Below, one piece after another: positions 1-10,310 of a stretch of 64,000 nucleotides of DNA. Position 1 is the first letter of the stretch. The number at the start of each line of letters is the position of its first letter. The DNA comes from Viola odorata (lineage: Eukaryota > Streptophyta > Magnoliopsida > Malpighiales > Violaceae), in the NCBI GenBank assembly GCA_963691705.1, contig OY829539.1, positions 64,501-128,500 of the forward strand, read 5' to 3'. A model generated the notes under the pieces. That model did no database searches. It was not told the DNA's origin and saw nothing but the letters and a program-made list of their open reading frames with translations. The translations under genes and the position numbers were made by a program.

Positions 1-1058
1 CTGCAACTTTGGCTCTAGCAGATGCTGGGATCCCCATGAGTGATCTTGTCACGTCCTGTAGTTCCGGTTACCTCAACAGCACTCCTCTTTTAGGTAACCT
101 CAGATTTATTTCATTTGCACAAGTTGGTATGTCTTACAACTCAAATCTAATGATAACCTAAAATTTTGTATTTGCACAGATTTAAACTATGTTGAAGATA
201 GTGCTGGAGGTCCTGATGTCACTGTTGGATTTCTACCTAAATTGGAGAAAGTGACTCTTCTTCAGGTCCTTAACTGTTATTTCTATTTAATTGTTATAAT
301 GAACTGGAGTGTTTCTTACATGGTGCTTTTTGGGTCATGATAACTTGTAATCTTGGGTTGACATAACGAAACATTAGATTTTGGGCACTAGTTGACATAG
401 AGAGCATGACTATGGGTATTCTAGAGCATTCTCTTCTATTCCTTCTATCTATTTGTGTCCACTTTCATCTTTATCAAATTTTAACGGAAGGAGGTTATGT
501 AGAATCTCTTTTATAGCATCCAACTTTATTGGAATAGGGCCCACAAAATCTTTTTCTTAATTTCTATCACAAGTTTCTTGTTCACTTTTTGCTTTTCTGC
601 TATTCTGGAGCTTAGAGTTTAGGTTCTTTGTTTGGCATTTTTGTTTCAGCATTAGTGCCCTTGTCTGGTTGGGAATACTTTGTTCCTTCGCCATTTTACC
701 AATGTTGCAGTATGTCAATCATGTTTATGATGTTTTTTTATTGTAGATGGATGCAAAGTTGCCAGTTGATATCTTTGAAAACGTCATGCAGCTTGCCGTT
801 GAAGGCTGCAAAATAATAGCGAATGAAATTAGAAAAGTAAGTACAATTTTGGCTTGTAATTTAATGTGATTATGATGATCAAGCTTCGTAATGCAGGCCA
901 TATCCAAAAGAAATCCATATACTAAGGTTGATCTTGTTTGTCTTTAATTTAAGAGGGGTATTGTTTGTGTGATGATTTGGGACTTACTGTATTAATTGTT
1001 TTCATTTTAGGTATTGGTTGACAATACCAAGCAACTAGAGTACCGCCGAGGCTTATAG
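1..1058 (+). CDS. RRP41: Exosome complex core subunit RRP41, 3' part (last four exons)
   Basis: RRP41 is an RNase PH-fold subunit of the core ring of the RNA exosome, which processes and degrades RNA in nucleus and cytoplasm. The gene enters from the left edge, so its start is not visible. Exons read 1-93, 180-265, 747-836 and 1011-1058, every intron is GT-AG, and the joined frame is open to the TAG at 1056-1058. Recognisable stretches are ATLALADAGIP, GYLNSTPLL, EDSAGG, LPKLEKVTLLQMDAKLP and the C-terminal NTKQLEYRRGL, which match plant RRP41 almost without gaps. No disabling change is seen in these exons, so the gene is probably functional. Names of individual plant paralogues (RRP41 versus RRP41L) cannot be separated from this part alone. 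Confidence 0.9.
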
Positions 1059-1627
1059 TGGATAATGGCGGCTAAGAATCAAGCCTGATAATGCCTGGGA
1101 TTGAGATCAAGAACACACTTGCCATTGTTGGGCATCTAAGACATCTAAGGTCTGGTCCAGTTGTAGTGGTTTGCCCTTGATCAAGAATGTAATTTTTTGT
1201 CATGACCAAGAGAAAATGAATTGTTTCGGTTTTTAATTCTGCACTTCCTTTAGAGTTTTTAAAATTCCTTGTTTGTATGTGCCCACATTAAAGGATGAAT
1301 AAAAATTAGGATGGATACGCAAGAGTGTTTGTCCATTTTTTTCTCAGGACTAAAAAACTTTATAAGTGGAAGGGTGCTAAAAAAGATCAATTTTGAATTG
1401 TTAAAGGAACAGAAAATTAGATAATAACATTTTGAAGGAAATAATTTTATTATTAGATCCCTTATTTTATATGCTTGTCATAATTAATGTCCCAATTTAT
1501 ATTTTGGTAACTTTTATAGGATCACATCATAATCATTCATTTATATTCAAGGATTCACATTTAAATAATATTAGCACATATGTCATTTTTTCTCTTTATT
1601 TACGTAAATGGTAAATCCTATTGTATA
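1059..1627 (+). other. 3'UTR of RRP41 and tail-to-tail intergenic stretch
   Basis: No gene is seen. A plant-like poly(A) signal AATAAA lies at 1298-1303, about 240 bases past the RRP41 stop, and is the likely end of that transcript. The remainder is AT-rich and runs into the STN8-type remnant, which is on the other strand. Confidence 0.5.
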
Positions 1628-3145
1628 AACGCCCTCTCCTCTCCGCAATCAGTTTTGTAGCCAGATCCCATCCTCTCCCTGAGTCAAGTTCAAGAATTGT
1701 TAAGTCGGGCCTCGACCTAGGGGACTCCCTCCATCTATTCAAGTCACATCCAGCTCTTTTCAATTCTCCATTGAAATTCTTTAAGCCGGATATGGACCTT
1801 AAGCTTGGTATTGCCATTTGCAGGAGTACAATCACAGCAGAATATATGTCGAATAAGTCAGGGCAGTTCAGCTGCACCAACAATTGCAAACTTCTATAAT
1901 TCTATTCCGCACTTATGAAAACATGCACACTTCTTGTGCTATGGTACACTTCATCATAAACATCCATACATAAGGAAAGCAAATCTGATGATGGCTTCCT
2001 CATCCACAGATAATACCATAGCCTAACCTCCACTGATTAATAATAACTTAGCTAAATTTCTGGATTTCATATTGCAACATAACAAGTTAAAATCTGCTCA
2101 TCTATCATTACCTTTATCAAATGAAGGAAAATAAGAACACTACCTGCCAGAGAATTGGAGATAAAAATGCAGCAATGGGCTTTGGTGGAGGGGTTGGCGT
2201 CTTTTCAGGGAGTACATAAAGTTCAGGAGGACAAAAGTCGGGATCAAGCAGAGTAACATTAGGCACATAGTTCTTCCCTATCCGGAGGTCTGTGGCTGCT
2301 CCAAAATCTCTGAGTTTAATCTTTCCCCTCTTTGTCACCACTAAGTTGGCAGGCTTTACATCTCTATGAACAATTCCTGTATCATGAATTTTCTTGAGTG
2401 AAGTAATAATCTGCTGCAAGGTTTGTTTGATGATCAATGCACTTCGTTCTACAGAATCTACTCCTTGTAGGACACGCCCAAACATGAAAGACTCTAAATT
2501 AAAAGGGAAGTTCCGATCTTTCATGTAATCAGCAAGACTTCGATCTCCCTGTGACATGGCATCCCTACAATTAGAGCACGGGAGAAATGGTGCATCCTTA
2601 AATGAGAATTAGAAGTTGGAAGTGTAAGCAAATCTGCGTATGCTAATAGATGAGAATGATTTAACCAAGAAACAATCTAAATATCAAATCAAGGAACCAA
2701 GCAGCCACAGAATGTTATCAAAGAGAGAGTTACCATCAACCATCCAGACATAGCAGTAAAAAGTTTCTCTATCAGTCTAAATTGGAGATATTTTCTACTG
2801 AAGGGGTACCTCAAATTTCCAGACGAGCCACTTTACGCCATTGGTATACTTTGAATTTGCTTCGTTGGCAACAAAGCTTCCAAGGAACTCGGCGCATGTT
2901 TCAGGAGCAGCTCTGGACAGCCTGTAGTTAAACCACTCCTCCAATTCGCCAAATTTCTCAGCCCCTTCGATTCCAGTCTTCACCTGCATATTATTTTACC
3001 ATCCCTGACAATTAGATTAATATATTCATTCTTTCTCTTTTACGAATGGTACCAAACAAAATCATAAAGTTACCTTCTTGAGGATAACCTTTTCTTCGAA
3101 GTTTTGACTCAAACCTAATGCCTTACCTTTCCCTCTCCTATGCAC
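1628..3145 (-). pseudogene. STN8: STN8-type chloroplast thylakoid kinase fragment
   Basis: STN8 is a thylakoid serine/threonine kinase that phosphorylates photosystem II core proteins. Minus-strand exons with matching splice sites lie at about 3074-3141, 2810-2983, 2144-2548 and 1628-1871. They carry a glycine-rich-lobe remnant ending VILKK, then RLSRAAPETCAEFLGSFV, GDRSLADYMKD, the catalytic HRDVKPAN, the DFGAA metal motif and LDPDFCPPELYVLP. The protein is incomplete. The transit peptide and ATP-binding loop are absent upstream, and after RGRL the frame runs into unrelated sequence and stops, so the kinase C-terminus is lost. A conserved glycine reads V in YSAVIVLLQM. It resembles STN8 rather than STN7, because STN7 has a different catalytic segment and a long C-terminal tail. 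It looks like a relocated gene piece, not an active gene. Confidence 0.8.
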
Positions 3146-3258
3146 ATTCTCATTAGCATTTACGCATACAAATCAGTAATAAAGATCAATCTTTTACCAG
3201 TCTGCTCCAAGACTACAACTTCATGATATGCTAAAATTCTCATTAGCATTTACGCATA
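3146..3258. repeat. 23-bp direct repeat at the STN8/S6K fragment junction
   Basis: The same 23 bases (ATTCTCATTAGC followed by ATTTACGCATA) occur at 3146-3168 and 3236-3258, 90 bp apart. They lie exactly between the end of the STN8 fragment and the last S6K exon, so they probably mark a repair or capture junction. Confidence 0.7.
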
Positions 3259-4527
3259 AAAATTAGCAGAGAAAACTCAGATACTTACCCCTTTCAACAA
3301 AGAATGAGCGTCACTCGTCAAAAAAGACTGTAGCTTCATCTTATCCTTAACTATCTTCTGTAGAATCTTGCTTCTATTGCCACCAATAAAAGGAGGTTGT
3401 GACAGCAAAAGGCAAGATCCTAACTAAGTGGTTACAAGGAACATAAAGAAACATAGTAACTGTGTGGAAAGGGCAACAAAAAACCCATAAGAACTCAGCA
3501 AACAGAAAACCAAGGCCCGGGAGAATTTTCAATTTGCTGTTTTTCTGAATTTTAAGAATTTTGTTTTCATTCTGAAAACTGGAGAACGCGTTTACTTCGC
3601 ACTGAATGTAAGAATTTCCTGATCTGAAAACTGAAAAATGTGTTTACTTGGCGCGTTTTCATTTTTTGTAGAAAACCGAAAATATTTGTAATGAAAAGAA
3701 GAAATCATTTGAAAATTTAATAGTCATTTTTAAAAGGGAAAACTTATTAAATATAAAATAAATCTTCTAATATTGCATTTAAATATTATAATTCATATTT
3801 CTACATGAAAATAAAAGCAATCTATGAGCACTATTTTAAAATTTTACATATATAAAATTACAATTATCTATTCATCATTAATCTATTACCTATTGAGTTA
3901 CTTTTTTTTATGCGAATACATCAATAATATTTTTTAAAGGCATCAGTTATTTTTAATGGTATTTATTTACATTATTTAAATCAATATTTTTTAAGGGCAT
4001 CAACCACTAAAAAATAAAGGAATTCGGGATCGAAACAACCCTCTAATTAAAATCTTATTGAGGTTACTATATCAATAATAAATCATTTGCATGCCAAGTA
4101 ATTTGTTTATAAAAATATCCTTCAATATCCGAATATGGTATGTCAAAATCCCGATTGCAATTTGCAACTTGCCTAACCAAGGTTCAAAACATTAAAATGC
4201 TCCTTTGAGGTCCAATCCCTACACCAAAAGTGTAACATATTACAGAGAGATTGACACATGAACCTTAACTTCTTTTCCAAGATGCAAACTGGTATAGACC
4301 GGAATGGCGGGAACTCTCGCCTAGTCTTTGGAATTCTATCACCTTTCCTTCCCAAAACGGTATCGGCATTATTAGGTTCAGTCTCTCTAAATTACACAGC
4401 ATATATAACCACGAGACTACACTCATTTTACTACAACAATACTAATTAACTTAACTCCTACAGGTAAACTTATTCTAGTAAATTGAATCTAGAGTCTCAG
4501 CATGATTGTCGACTCAGTCATAATTCG

Positions 4528-4911
4528 CTAACTCATAAAGCCCCCACCAGGCATGTTAGATGGCACTTGTTGTGATGAAACTTGTCCCTGAGAAACTAAC
4601 TGTGCACGACCTGGACCTTGAACATACGCTTGACCCATCCCTTGCCCAACCATTTGTTGCTGCTGTTGCTGCAATGGTGGAAGTTATTGTTGCTGTTGTT
4701 GCAGTTGCGGAAGCTGTTGCAGCTGCTGCTGCTGTTGTTGTTGTTGCATCTGTGCGAGTTGTTGTTGCAGCTGTGGTAGCTGCTGTTGTTGCTGCATCTG
4801 GGGTTGCATTTGCTGGTGCTGCTGCTGTTGCAGTTGTGGAATCTGCTGCTGCTGCTGCATCTGGGGTTGCATTTGCTGGGGCTGCTGCTGCTGCTGACTG
4901 GATATTTGGGG
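4528..4911 (-). pseudogene. MED25: MED25 (PFT1) C-terminal glutamine-rich exon fragment
   Basis: MED25 is a plant Mediator subunit that links transcription factors of light and jasmonate signalling to RNA polymerase II. The minus-strand exon begins after an AG at 4912-4913 with PQISSQQQQQ. It runs through blocks of Q with LPQLQ and QQMQPQMQ spacers, then MVGQGMGQAYVQGPGRAQLV and ends PSNMPGGGFMS, TAG at 4528-4530. That tail is the characteristic end of plant MED25. A TAA at 4684-4686 in the glutamine stretch (CAA to TAA) interrupts it, and the upstream von Willebrand and activator-binding domains are absent. Captured fragment inside the Pack-MULE-like element. Confidence 0.8.
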
Positions 4912-5487
4912 CTTACATACAACCATATCCTAGTACCACATGAAACTTATATAACTTAAAAGGGAAGGAAAATATGCAAATCCTAGTCCCACAACTAATA
5001 GTAACAAAGGGGAAGCAAACTGAAACTCCCAATTTCAAAACACAATAAGACATGACATGCCACACAGCCTTCAAACATAAACTAGTTTTGAGAATGACAA
5101 AAAAAGAACAGAAGTTTTAGGAAGGAAGTTACTAAGAAATGTTGAGCAAGGTAAGTGCATAAACATCTTACCCCAGGAAAAAGCATCCCAAATTATTTCT
5201 CTTCCACTCCCAATTAGCAGATAATAATCAAAGAAACAAGACTAGCTTAGCATTCGATACCTAATCCGTAAGCAAACACTGCCCACAGGAAGTATCCGGC
5301 TCAAAGACTCTTGTTTGCCAACCAATCATACCTGAAAGTATGACTCTAATTAACTTGAGCATGCAAGAATAAAAAGATACATCTCATCAGCTAAAATGAC
5401 ATTTGTATCATTTCTCCAACTATCAATCATAAAAAAACTAGTTGTGGATTTAATTAACTTTCAAATGTTTATGCTTAAAGAAAAGAC

Positions 5488-5774
5488 AAGGCCTCTGTTT
5501 TAGCCCTTGTGCATGTACAAAATCTGAAATTTACCCCTTATGTTTGTTCGGAAGATGCAATTTACCCCTTTCTATTATTTTAATTGAGGAAGAAGATCTC
5601 ACAAAAATAAAATATTTTCATTATACAGATAAACATTTTGTGCGACAGTTCTTTTGTGTTTTAAAAATCTTTAATAAAAAAATAGAAAAGGGGTAAATTG
5701 CATGTTTGGAACAAACACAAAGGGCGAATTGTAGATTTTTTACAAACACAGGTGCCAAAATGAGAATTTTGCCT
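5488..5774. mobile_element. MITE with about 85-bp terminal inverted repeats
   Basis: Left arm AATTTACCCCTT, ATGTTTGTTC, TGCAATTTACCCCTTT (5488-5572) pairs with the right arm AAAGGGGTAAATTGCA and GAACAAACA (5688-5774). Flanks read TTAAAGAAAA on the left and TTAAGAAAAA on the right, a possible 9-10 bp target duplication. No coding capacity. It sits just downstream of the last CHR5 exon piece. Confidence 0.6.
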
Positions 5775-5796
5775 TAAGAAAAATGGGCAAGCATAC

Positions 5797-6764
5797 ATGT
5801 TAACAAGAAAATTCAATCCCTCAAGCTGATAATCACGAAGTTTCCCCCCTCGCAACCACTCAGGCTGTTGATCTAGCTTCCTCAAACTTGCTAAATATAG
5901 AGAAAAATCATGTCCACACATCAAAAACTGATTGAAACTGAGAGTCTCCTTAGTTGCCAACACAGAACAGTATATTTACAGCAACTGAGACACTCACTAG
6001 GAACAGGAGGGGGGGGGGGGGGGGGGGGGGACCACTAATGTAAACACCACAAGCCAAACACACCTTTGCCTTTCTTACGTTGATGATCCACCATTTTCCC
6101 TTGCACAGCCATTTCAGCTTCGCGTGCCTGAGAAAAAATTGTGGATTACAGAAGGCCTAAGCAGCAAACTTTTCAAACAAAGAAAATCGAGGGGACAGTG
6201 CACCTTGTACTCATCAATTGCATATTGTGCAAATGCAATATCTACGTCCTTTTCCCTGTACCACATACCATTAATCACAACATTGCATCAACCATGAAAT
6301 CATTAAAAACAGCCATGTGCATGCACACATGCACCACACAAAATCCCAGTAAAGCATCAGTAATAGCGTTATATTTTATTTTACTAACATCTCCCAGATA
6401 TTGCAATATACAGGACGTACTAAATAGAATAAAACAAGATGCAGGTACTGCTAAACACAAATCATGAAACTGGAACAGTATAGAATACCATGTCGCTTCA
6501 GCATAAGATAGTCCTTGCCACTTGACTAGATACTCTGGCACAACATTATTGTTGGCATCTGTACTAATTCTATCAGAAATAACTCTCTCCACCTGGAAAA
6601 GCATAGGATCAACAATTACAGAGAAAACAAAAGTGACCCAAATGTGCAAGAAATATATTTTTAAAAATCAGACTAAAGATTAAAAGGTCAAAAGGGTGCA
6701 GAACCTGACTATTTTGCTTGATTAGATCCAAATCCATTTCCTTGCTCACATCATTAACCTCAAT
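5797..6764 (-). pseudogene. CHR5: CHR5 / CHD1-type chromatin remodeller fragment (chromodomain to helicase start)
   Basis: CHD1-type remodellers are nuclear ATPases that bind methylated H3K4 through tandem chromodomains and reposition nucleosomes. Five minus-strand exon pieces with splice sites are visible: 6705-6764 (NDVSKEMDLDLIKQNSQ), 6489-6592 (VERVISDRIS, VVPEYLVKWQGLSYAEATW), about 6203-6254 (EKDVDIAFAQYAIDEYK), about 6064-6127 (REAEMAVQGKMVDHQRKKGK) and about 5797-5890 (SLRKLDQQPEWL, LRDYQLEGLNFLVN). These are consecutive in the host protein and cover the end of the chromodomain region to the start of the SNF2 helicase. The ATP-binding motif that should follow is missing. Introns are kept, so the piece was copied as DNA. 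Not a functional gene. Confidence 0.85.
6009..6030. repeat. Homopolymer of 22 G
   Basis: An uninterrupted run of 22 G lies in an intron of the CHR5 fragment. The length may be an assembly estimate, since such runs are hard to read. Confidence 0.95.
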
Positions 6765-7690
6765 CTTGAAAAGGGATGGGCATAATCAGTGTAAAGGAAA
6801 AATTATCAGGTAAGTACATATAGTGCTAAAGTATTGAAAGAGCAAGTTTCTATAATAGCCCGACATAGTGGCTACTGCCAAAAACATGGCAAGCGCTTAA
6901 ATAGATCTTTTGGTTAGGTTGTTCAGAAGTATCTAATACAACTACAATATAACCTTGGAAAATGCAGGATGAAAAATTAGCTCAAGTTACTCCTATAACA
7001 AAGTAGAACTGAGTGCCTACTTAAACAACAAATAACAGAGCATAATCTTCACAAGTGGAGAAATCAATGTGTATAATCCAAAAGCACATTCACTGCAGCA
7101 CCCTTTCGCAAAAAGTAAAATACAAACTCACAAATCAGTCCAGAATTATATCAATAACTATTCATCAAATCACACCTTATACACTAATTAGTGCACATGG
7201 ATTAAGCTAAAGCTTGCATAAAAGCTGGAAAAAAAAATCATGCACATATGTATAATCCAAAGGCAACATGCAAATTAAAATCCCTTCAAGCCTACGATAA
7301 TAATCAACTTCGAAACAATTTCACTACATTTCAGTTCAAGTTTTCATTTTCAGTTAGGAGGTGTTAGAATAAACAGTAGTCAATTTCTAACCAGAAAAAA
7401 TTGACCTTCATCTTTTTCAGAATCCGAGATTATTAGCGAAAGTGACCAAGTCCATAAATGAACTAAAACCTGAAAAACCAAAAAAAACATGGTACCATCC
7501 AATATGTTTGTTTTTTTTCCTTTTTCTCCAGAATCAAAGAACTCCACAGAAACACCAAGCTCGCAACTTTTTTTTTTACTAAAATCTCAGTTCTTGATGG
7601 CCAATCAACAAGGAAACCGAAACCCAGAAAAGAAAATGAGAAAACAGATAAAAGAGAAATGAGAGACTTGAAGCGAGTAAGAAAACTTAC
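6765..7690 (-). other. Intron-like stretch of the captured region
   Basis: No coding signal was found on either strand. The stretch lies between the first recognised CHR5 exon and a CT-rich leader exon with a consensus donor, so on the minus strand it would be an intron. Confidence 0.4.
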
Positions 7691-7835
7691 CGTCGGTTTC
7701 GGTGGGTGGTGGAGGAGGAGCAGCCGAGAGCGAGAAAAGTCGGACGGAGGCGTGAAGGAGAAGAAGAGCAGCGGCTGCGTAGGAGAAGAAGAAGAGGAGC
7801 GGCTAGGGCAAGAAGAGAAGAAGGATGCACGGGTA
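7691..7835 (-). promoter_or_regulatory. CT-rich leader exon with consensus splice donor inside the Pack-MULE-like element
   Basis: Read on the minus strand, the sequence is rich in CTTCTT and CTCCTC, as plant 5' leader exons often are. It ends ACCGACG followed by GTAAGT at 7690-7685. It lies upstream of the CHR5 and MED25 pieces in the same direction, so it could start a chimeric spliced transcript. No start codon for a long frame is seen in it, and the parent gene cannot be named. Confidence 0.45.
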
Positions 7836-8588
7836 GAATGGTGATTTTGAAAATTTCATTGTTTTCAAACTGAGGCAGCCAAGGCAAAAAAATTTAGAAA
7901 AATAGAGAACAGGGTTTTTTTTGTTTTCAAAATTTGTTCGATCGTTTTTCAAATAGAGTATTTTCGTTTTCATTTAGAAAATGAAAACAACACCAAGTAA
8001 GCACGTTTTCTGAAAATTCTCCCAATTTTTAAACAACTGGAAAATTTTCGAGAGAATCCTACTAAATAAACGGGACCCAACCTTCCCAGTAAGCATCTCA
8101 TACAACAGAATCCCTACACTCCACCAGTCCGCGGTCTTGTAATGACCCTTCCCAAGAATAATCTCAGGTGCCATGTATTCAACAGTTCCACACATGGAGT
8201 TTGCTCTTGTATTTTCATCAAATTGTTTTGCTAGACCAAAATCAGTCAACATTACCTGCACAAATGATAGATTCATTGTATAATGTCAAGATAACTGGTC
8301 AGAATTATTAACTGTGCAGTTGTGTGCAGTTTGGTTGAGAACGAGGCTTATTGTCCATTAGTATCCATCAGGATATTTTCAGGTTTAAGATCTCTATGCA
8401 TTATGCCATTTGCATGAAGGTGAGAAACTGCACAAACAATCTCAGCAGCATAAACTCGTGCCAGATCCTCCCTAAAACATACAACTATCAGACAACTTTG
8501 AGCATTTAGTAAGAAGCATCTACCCACAAAGAATAAAGACATACCTGAAAAGGCCCTGGTGATAGAGCTGGAAAAATAAGGACTTAAT

Positions 8589-8847
8589 GACATAAAACAA
8601 CCCCGAACTTTAATGTTTTATTTAAGTGAAACCCTGAACTATTAAAATGTTTAATTACAACCCTAATTTTCGCAAAAAATGTCAAATTACCTCCCTACCG
8701 GCTACCGTAACCGAGATCCAATGTGGCAGCGTTGACCACCGTTATGTGCTTTGTCAGCGACTATCAAGGCGCCATGTCAGTGTGCCACGTAATAATGGCC
8801 AGGGGGTAATTAAACAAAAATATTAAAGTTCAAGGTTGTTTTATGTC
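8589..8847. mobile_element. 259-bp MITE with 26-bp terminal inverted repeats, abutting an S6K exon
   Basis: The left end GACATAAAACAACC...GAACTTTAAT is matched by the complement of the right end ATTAAAGTTCAAGGTTGTTTTATGTC. It starts one base past the recognised part of the S6K exon ending [10 protein letters not shown] and probably replaced the rest of it. Noncoding; the superfamily is uncertain. Confidence 0.65.
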
Positions 8848-9118
8848 TTTTGTCATATTTATTTTATTTTACTTTCTGTTTTTGTTTCTTTTTTATTTTT
8901 CCTTTTTCAATTAATTCCTACTAGATGGAATTAATGTTTCGTTGCCTTTTTATTAATAATCATAATTAATCAAATTAATTATAATTACCTCTAATTCTAG
9001 CAATGAAGCATTAATTCCAATTTCATTATTATTATTATTATACCGTTAAGTTATTTTGTAGGCAACCTTATTCCTAGATTAATCATAATTACCTTTAATT
9101 CTAGCAATGAAGCATTAC
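8848..9118. other. AT-rich filler where the S6K N-lobe exons should be
   Basis: No coding signal. A 30-base segment containing TCTAGCAATGAAGCATTA occurs twice (about 8984-9015 and 9085-9116), suggesting a small duplication during the deletion of the S6K exons. Confidence 0.45.
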
Positions 9119-9409
9119 TTTCCCAAATGCACCATACCCAACAAGCTTAAGAACCTCAAAATCTTAAATTCCTAGGCTGTTGACTTCTTTAGAACATCCA
9201 CCGACATCCTCAAGATTACTATTGTCTTCAGATGATTCAAGTTCCTTAATAGTACTCTCCTGTGTGCACTCTACAAGTTCTAATGATTCTAATGTTTCAT
9301 GTAAATTATTTGTATTGAGTTTCAAAGATTGGCTGACACAAGAAGAGGGGCCAACCAATGAATGCGAACGGTTGTAAATAACAACTGGATCATCATATAT
9401 AGGTCCACC

Positions 9410-9764
9410 ACCAAATTCCTCACGAGCCAAGTAGACCAAATAACCGCATAAACTAAATAATACTTATAGATTAAATTATAATAATTCCCAATTTAATCTA
9501 AACATAAAATTATTGATAGACATTATTGGTTTTGGTGGATGGTCAATAAACGTTTTATTCTTAGTTAATTTCTGGAGTAATAGAAAGCAATTATAAACTA
9601 TTTTAATAACTAAAAATGTTAAATGGTTTTTATTTTTAAGAAAAATATATATTATTTCATTATTTTAGGTTAATTAGTAGGTGTGTACAGGTGAAGCAAA
9701 AATCGCATAAAAATGGCGTTAATGTGTCAAAGATTCCTCCATGCTGTAGGACTAGTTGTTTTGC
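9410..9764. other. AT-rich intergenic DNA
   Basis: Nothing recognisable on either strand. The S6K frame fades out near 9439 without a clear start or splice site. Confidence 0.4.
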
Positions 9765-10310
9765 TATGCTTTTGAAATAACGACCACCTTACACCACCGT
9801 CGTCCCCTATGTCGCTCTCTATAAGAATAAGAATAAGAATAACGAAACCCATAATCGTCCATTTTCTTTAATCTTCAAAACCCATTACCGTCAAATTAGG
9901 GTTTCGCTTTGTTTCAAACTTCCAGTCCATGAAGCATCCCTCTTTTCCTTCTCCTTTTGCTATGCTTTAGTAAGAACGACCACCTTACACCACCGCCTTC
10001 CCCTCCGTCTCTCTTTATAAGAATAAGAATAAAAATAACGAAACCCATAATCGTCCATTTTCTTTAATCATCAAAATCCATTACCGTCGAATTAGGGTTT
10101 CGCTTTGTTTCAAACTTCTAATCCATGAAGCATCTCTCTTACTTCTCCCTTTGCTATACTTTTGAAATAACTGTCACCTTACACCACCGCCTTCCCCTCT
10201 GTCTCTCTCTATAAAAATAAGAATAACGAAACCCATAATCGTCCATTTACTTTAATCATCAAAACCCATTACAGTCAAATTAGGGTTTCGCTTTGTATCA
10301 AACTTCCAGT

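Larger units (their letters stand above)
3513..8070 (-). mobile_element. Pack-MULE-like element carrying CHR5 and MED25 fragments, inside an S6K intron
   Basis: The ends are diverged inverted repeats. Left bases 3513-3700 contain GGGAGAATTTTC, ACTGGAGAACGCGTTTACTT and TTACTTGGCGCGTTTTC. The complement of 7920-8070 contains GGGAGAATTTTC and CGTGCTTACTTGGTG followed by TTTTCATTTTC. Between them lie non-transposon plant gene pieces that keep introns, which is the hallmark of Pack-MULE gene capture at DNA level. No transposase is present. All captured pieces read on the minus strand in the order CT-rich leader exon, CHR5 piece, MED25 C-terminus. The outer edges and a 9-bp target duplication could not be fixed, because the left terminal repeat appears deleted relative to the right one. 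The CHR5-internal MITE and a poly-G run came later. Confidence 0.65.
3289..9409 (-). pseudogene. S6K: Ribosomal protein S6 kinase (AGC family) pseudogene, split by transposons
   Basis: S6K is a cytosolic and nuclear AGC kinase downstream of TOR. Minus-strand exons are visible at about 9119-9409 (N-terminal region with SRSHSLVGPS-like NRSHSLVGPS and the glycine loop VGYGAFGK), 8545-8588 ([10 protein letters not shown]), 8352-8471 ([23 protein letters not shown]), 8082-8255 ([37 protein letters not shown]) and 3289-3396 (PPFIGG, KILQKIVKDK). Breaks are clear. There is a TAA at 9164-9166 where the family has Glu before DFEVLK. The N-lobe with the ATP lysine is missing between the first two exons. 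The third exon lacks a GT donor (it reads CAATAAGC), and the last exon is preceded by AA instead of AG. The intron between EMLTGK and PPF holds a 4.5-kb element. Confidence 0.85.

Noticed and set aside
2117..2557. Reading the STN8-type exons as an active gene because HRD and DFG motifs are intact
   Set aside because: The ATP-binding loop, transit peptide and kinase C-terminus are missing, so no complete kinase can be made.
4560..4943. Plus-strand open stretch rich in Ala and Val (127 codons) and an alternative minus frame rich in Ser and Asn
   Set aside because: They are other frames of the CAG-rich MED25 glutamine exon; the Q frame matches MED25 and the others match nothing.
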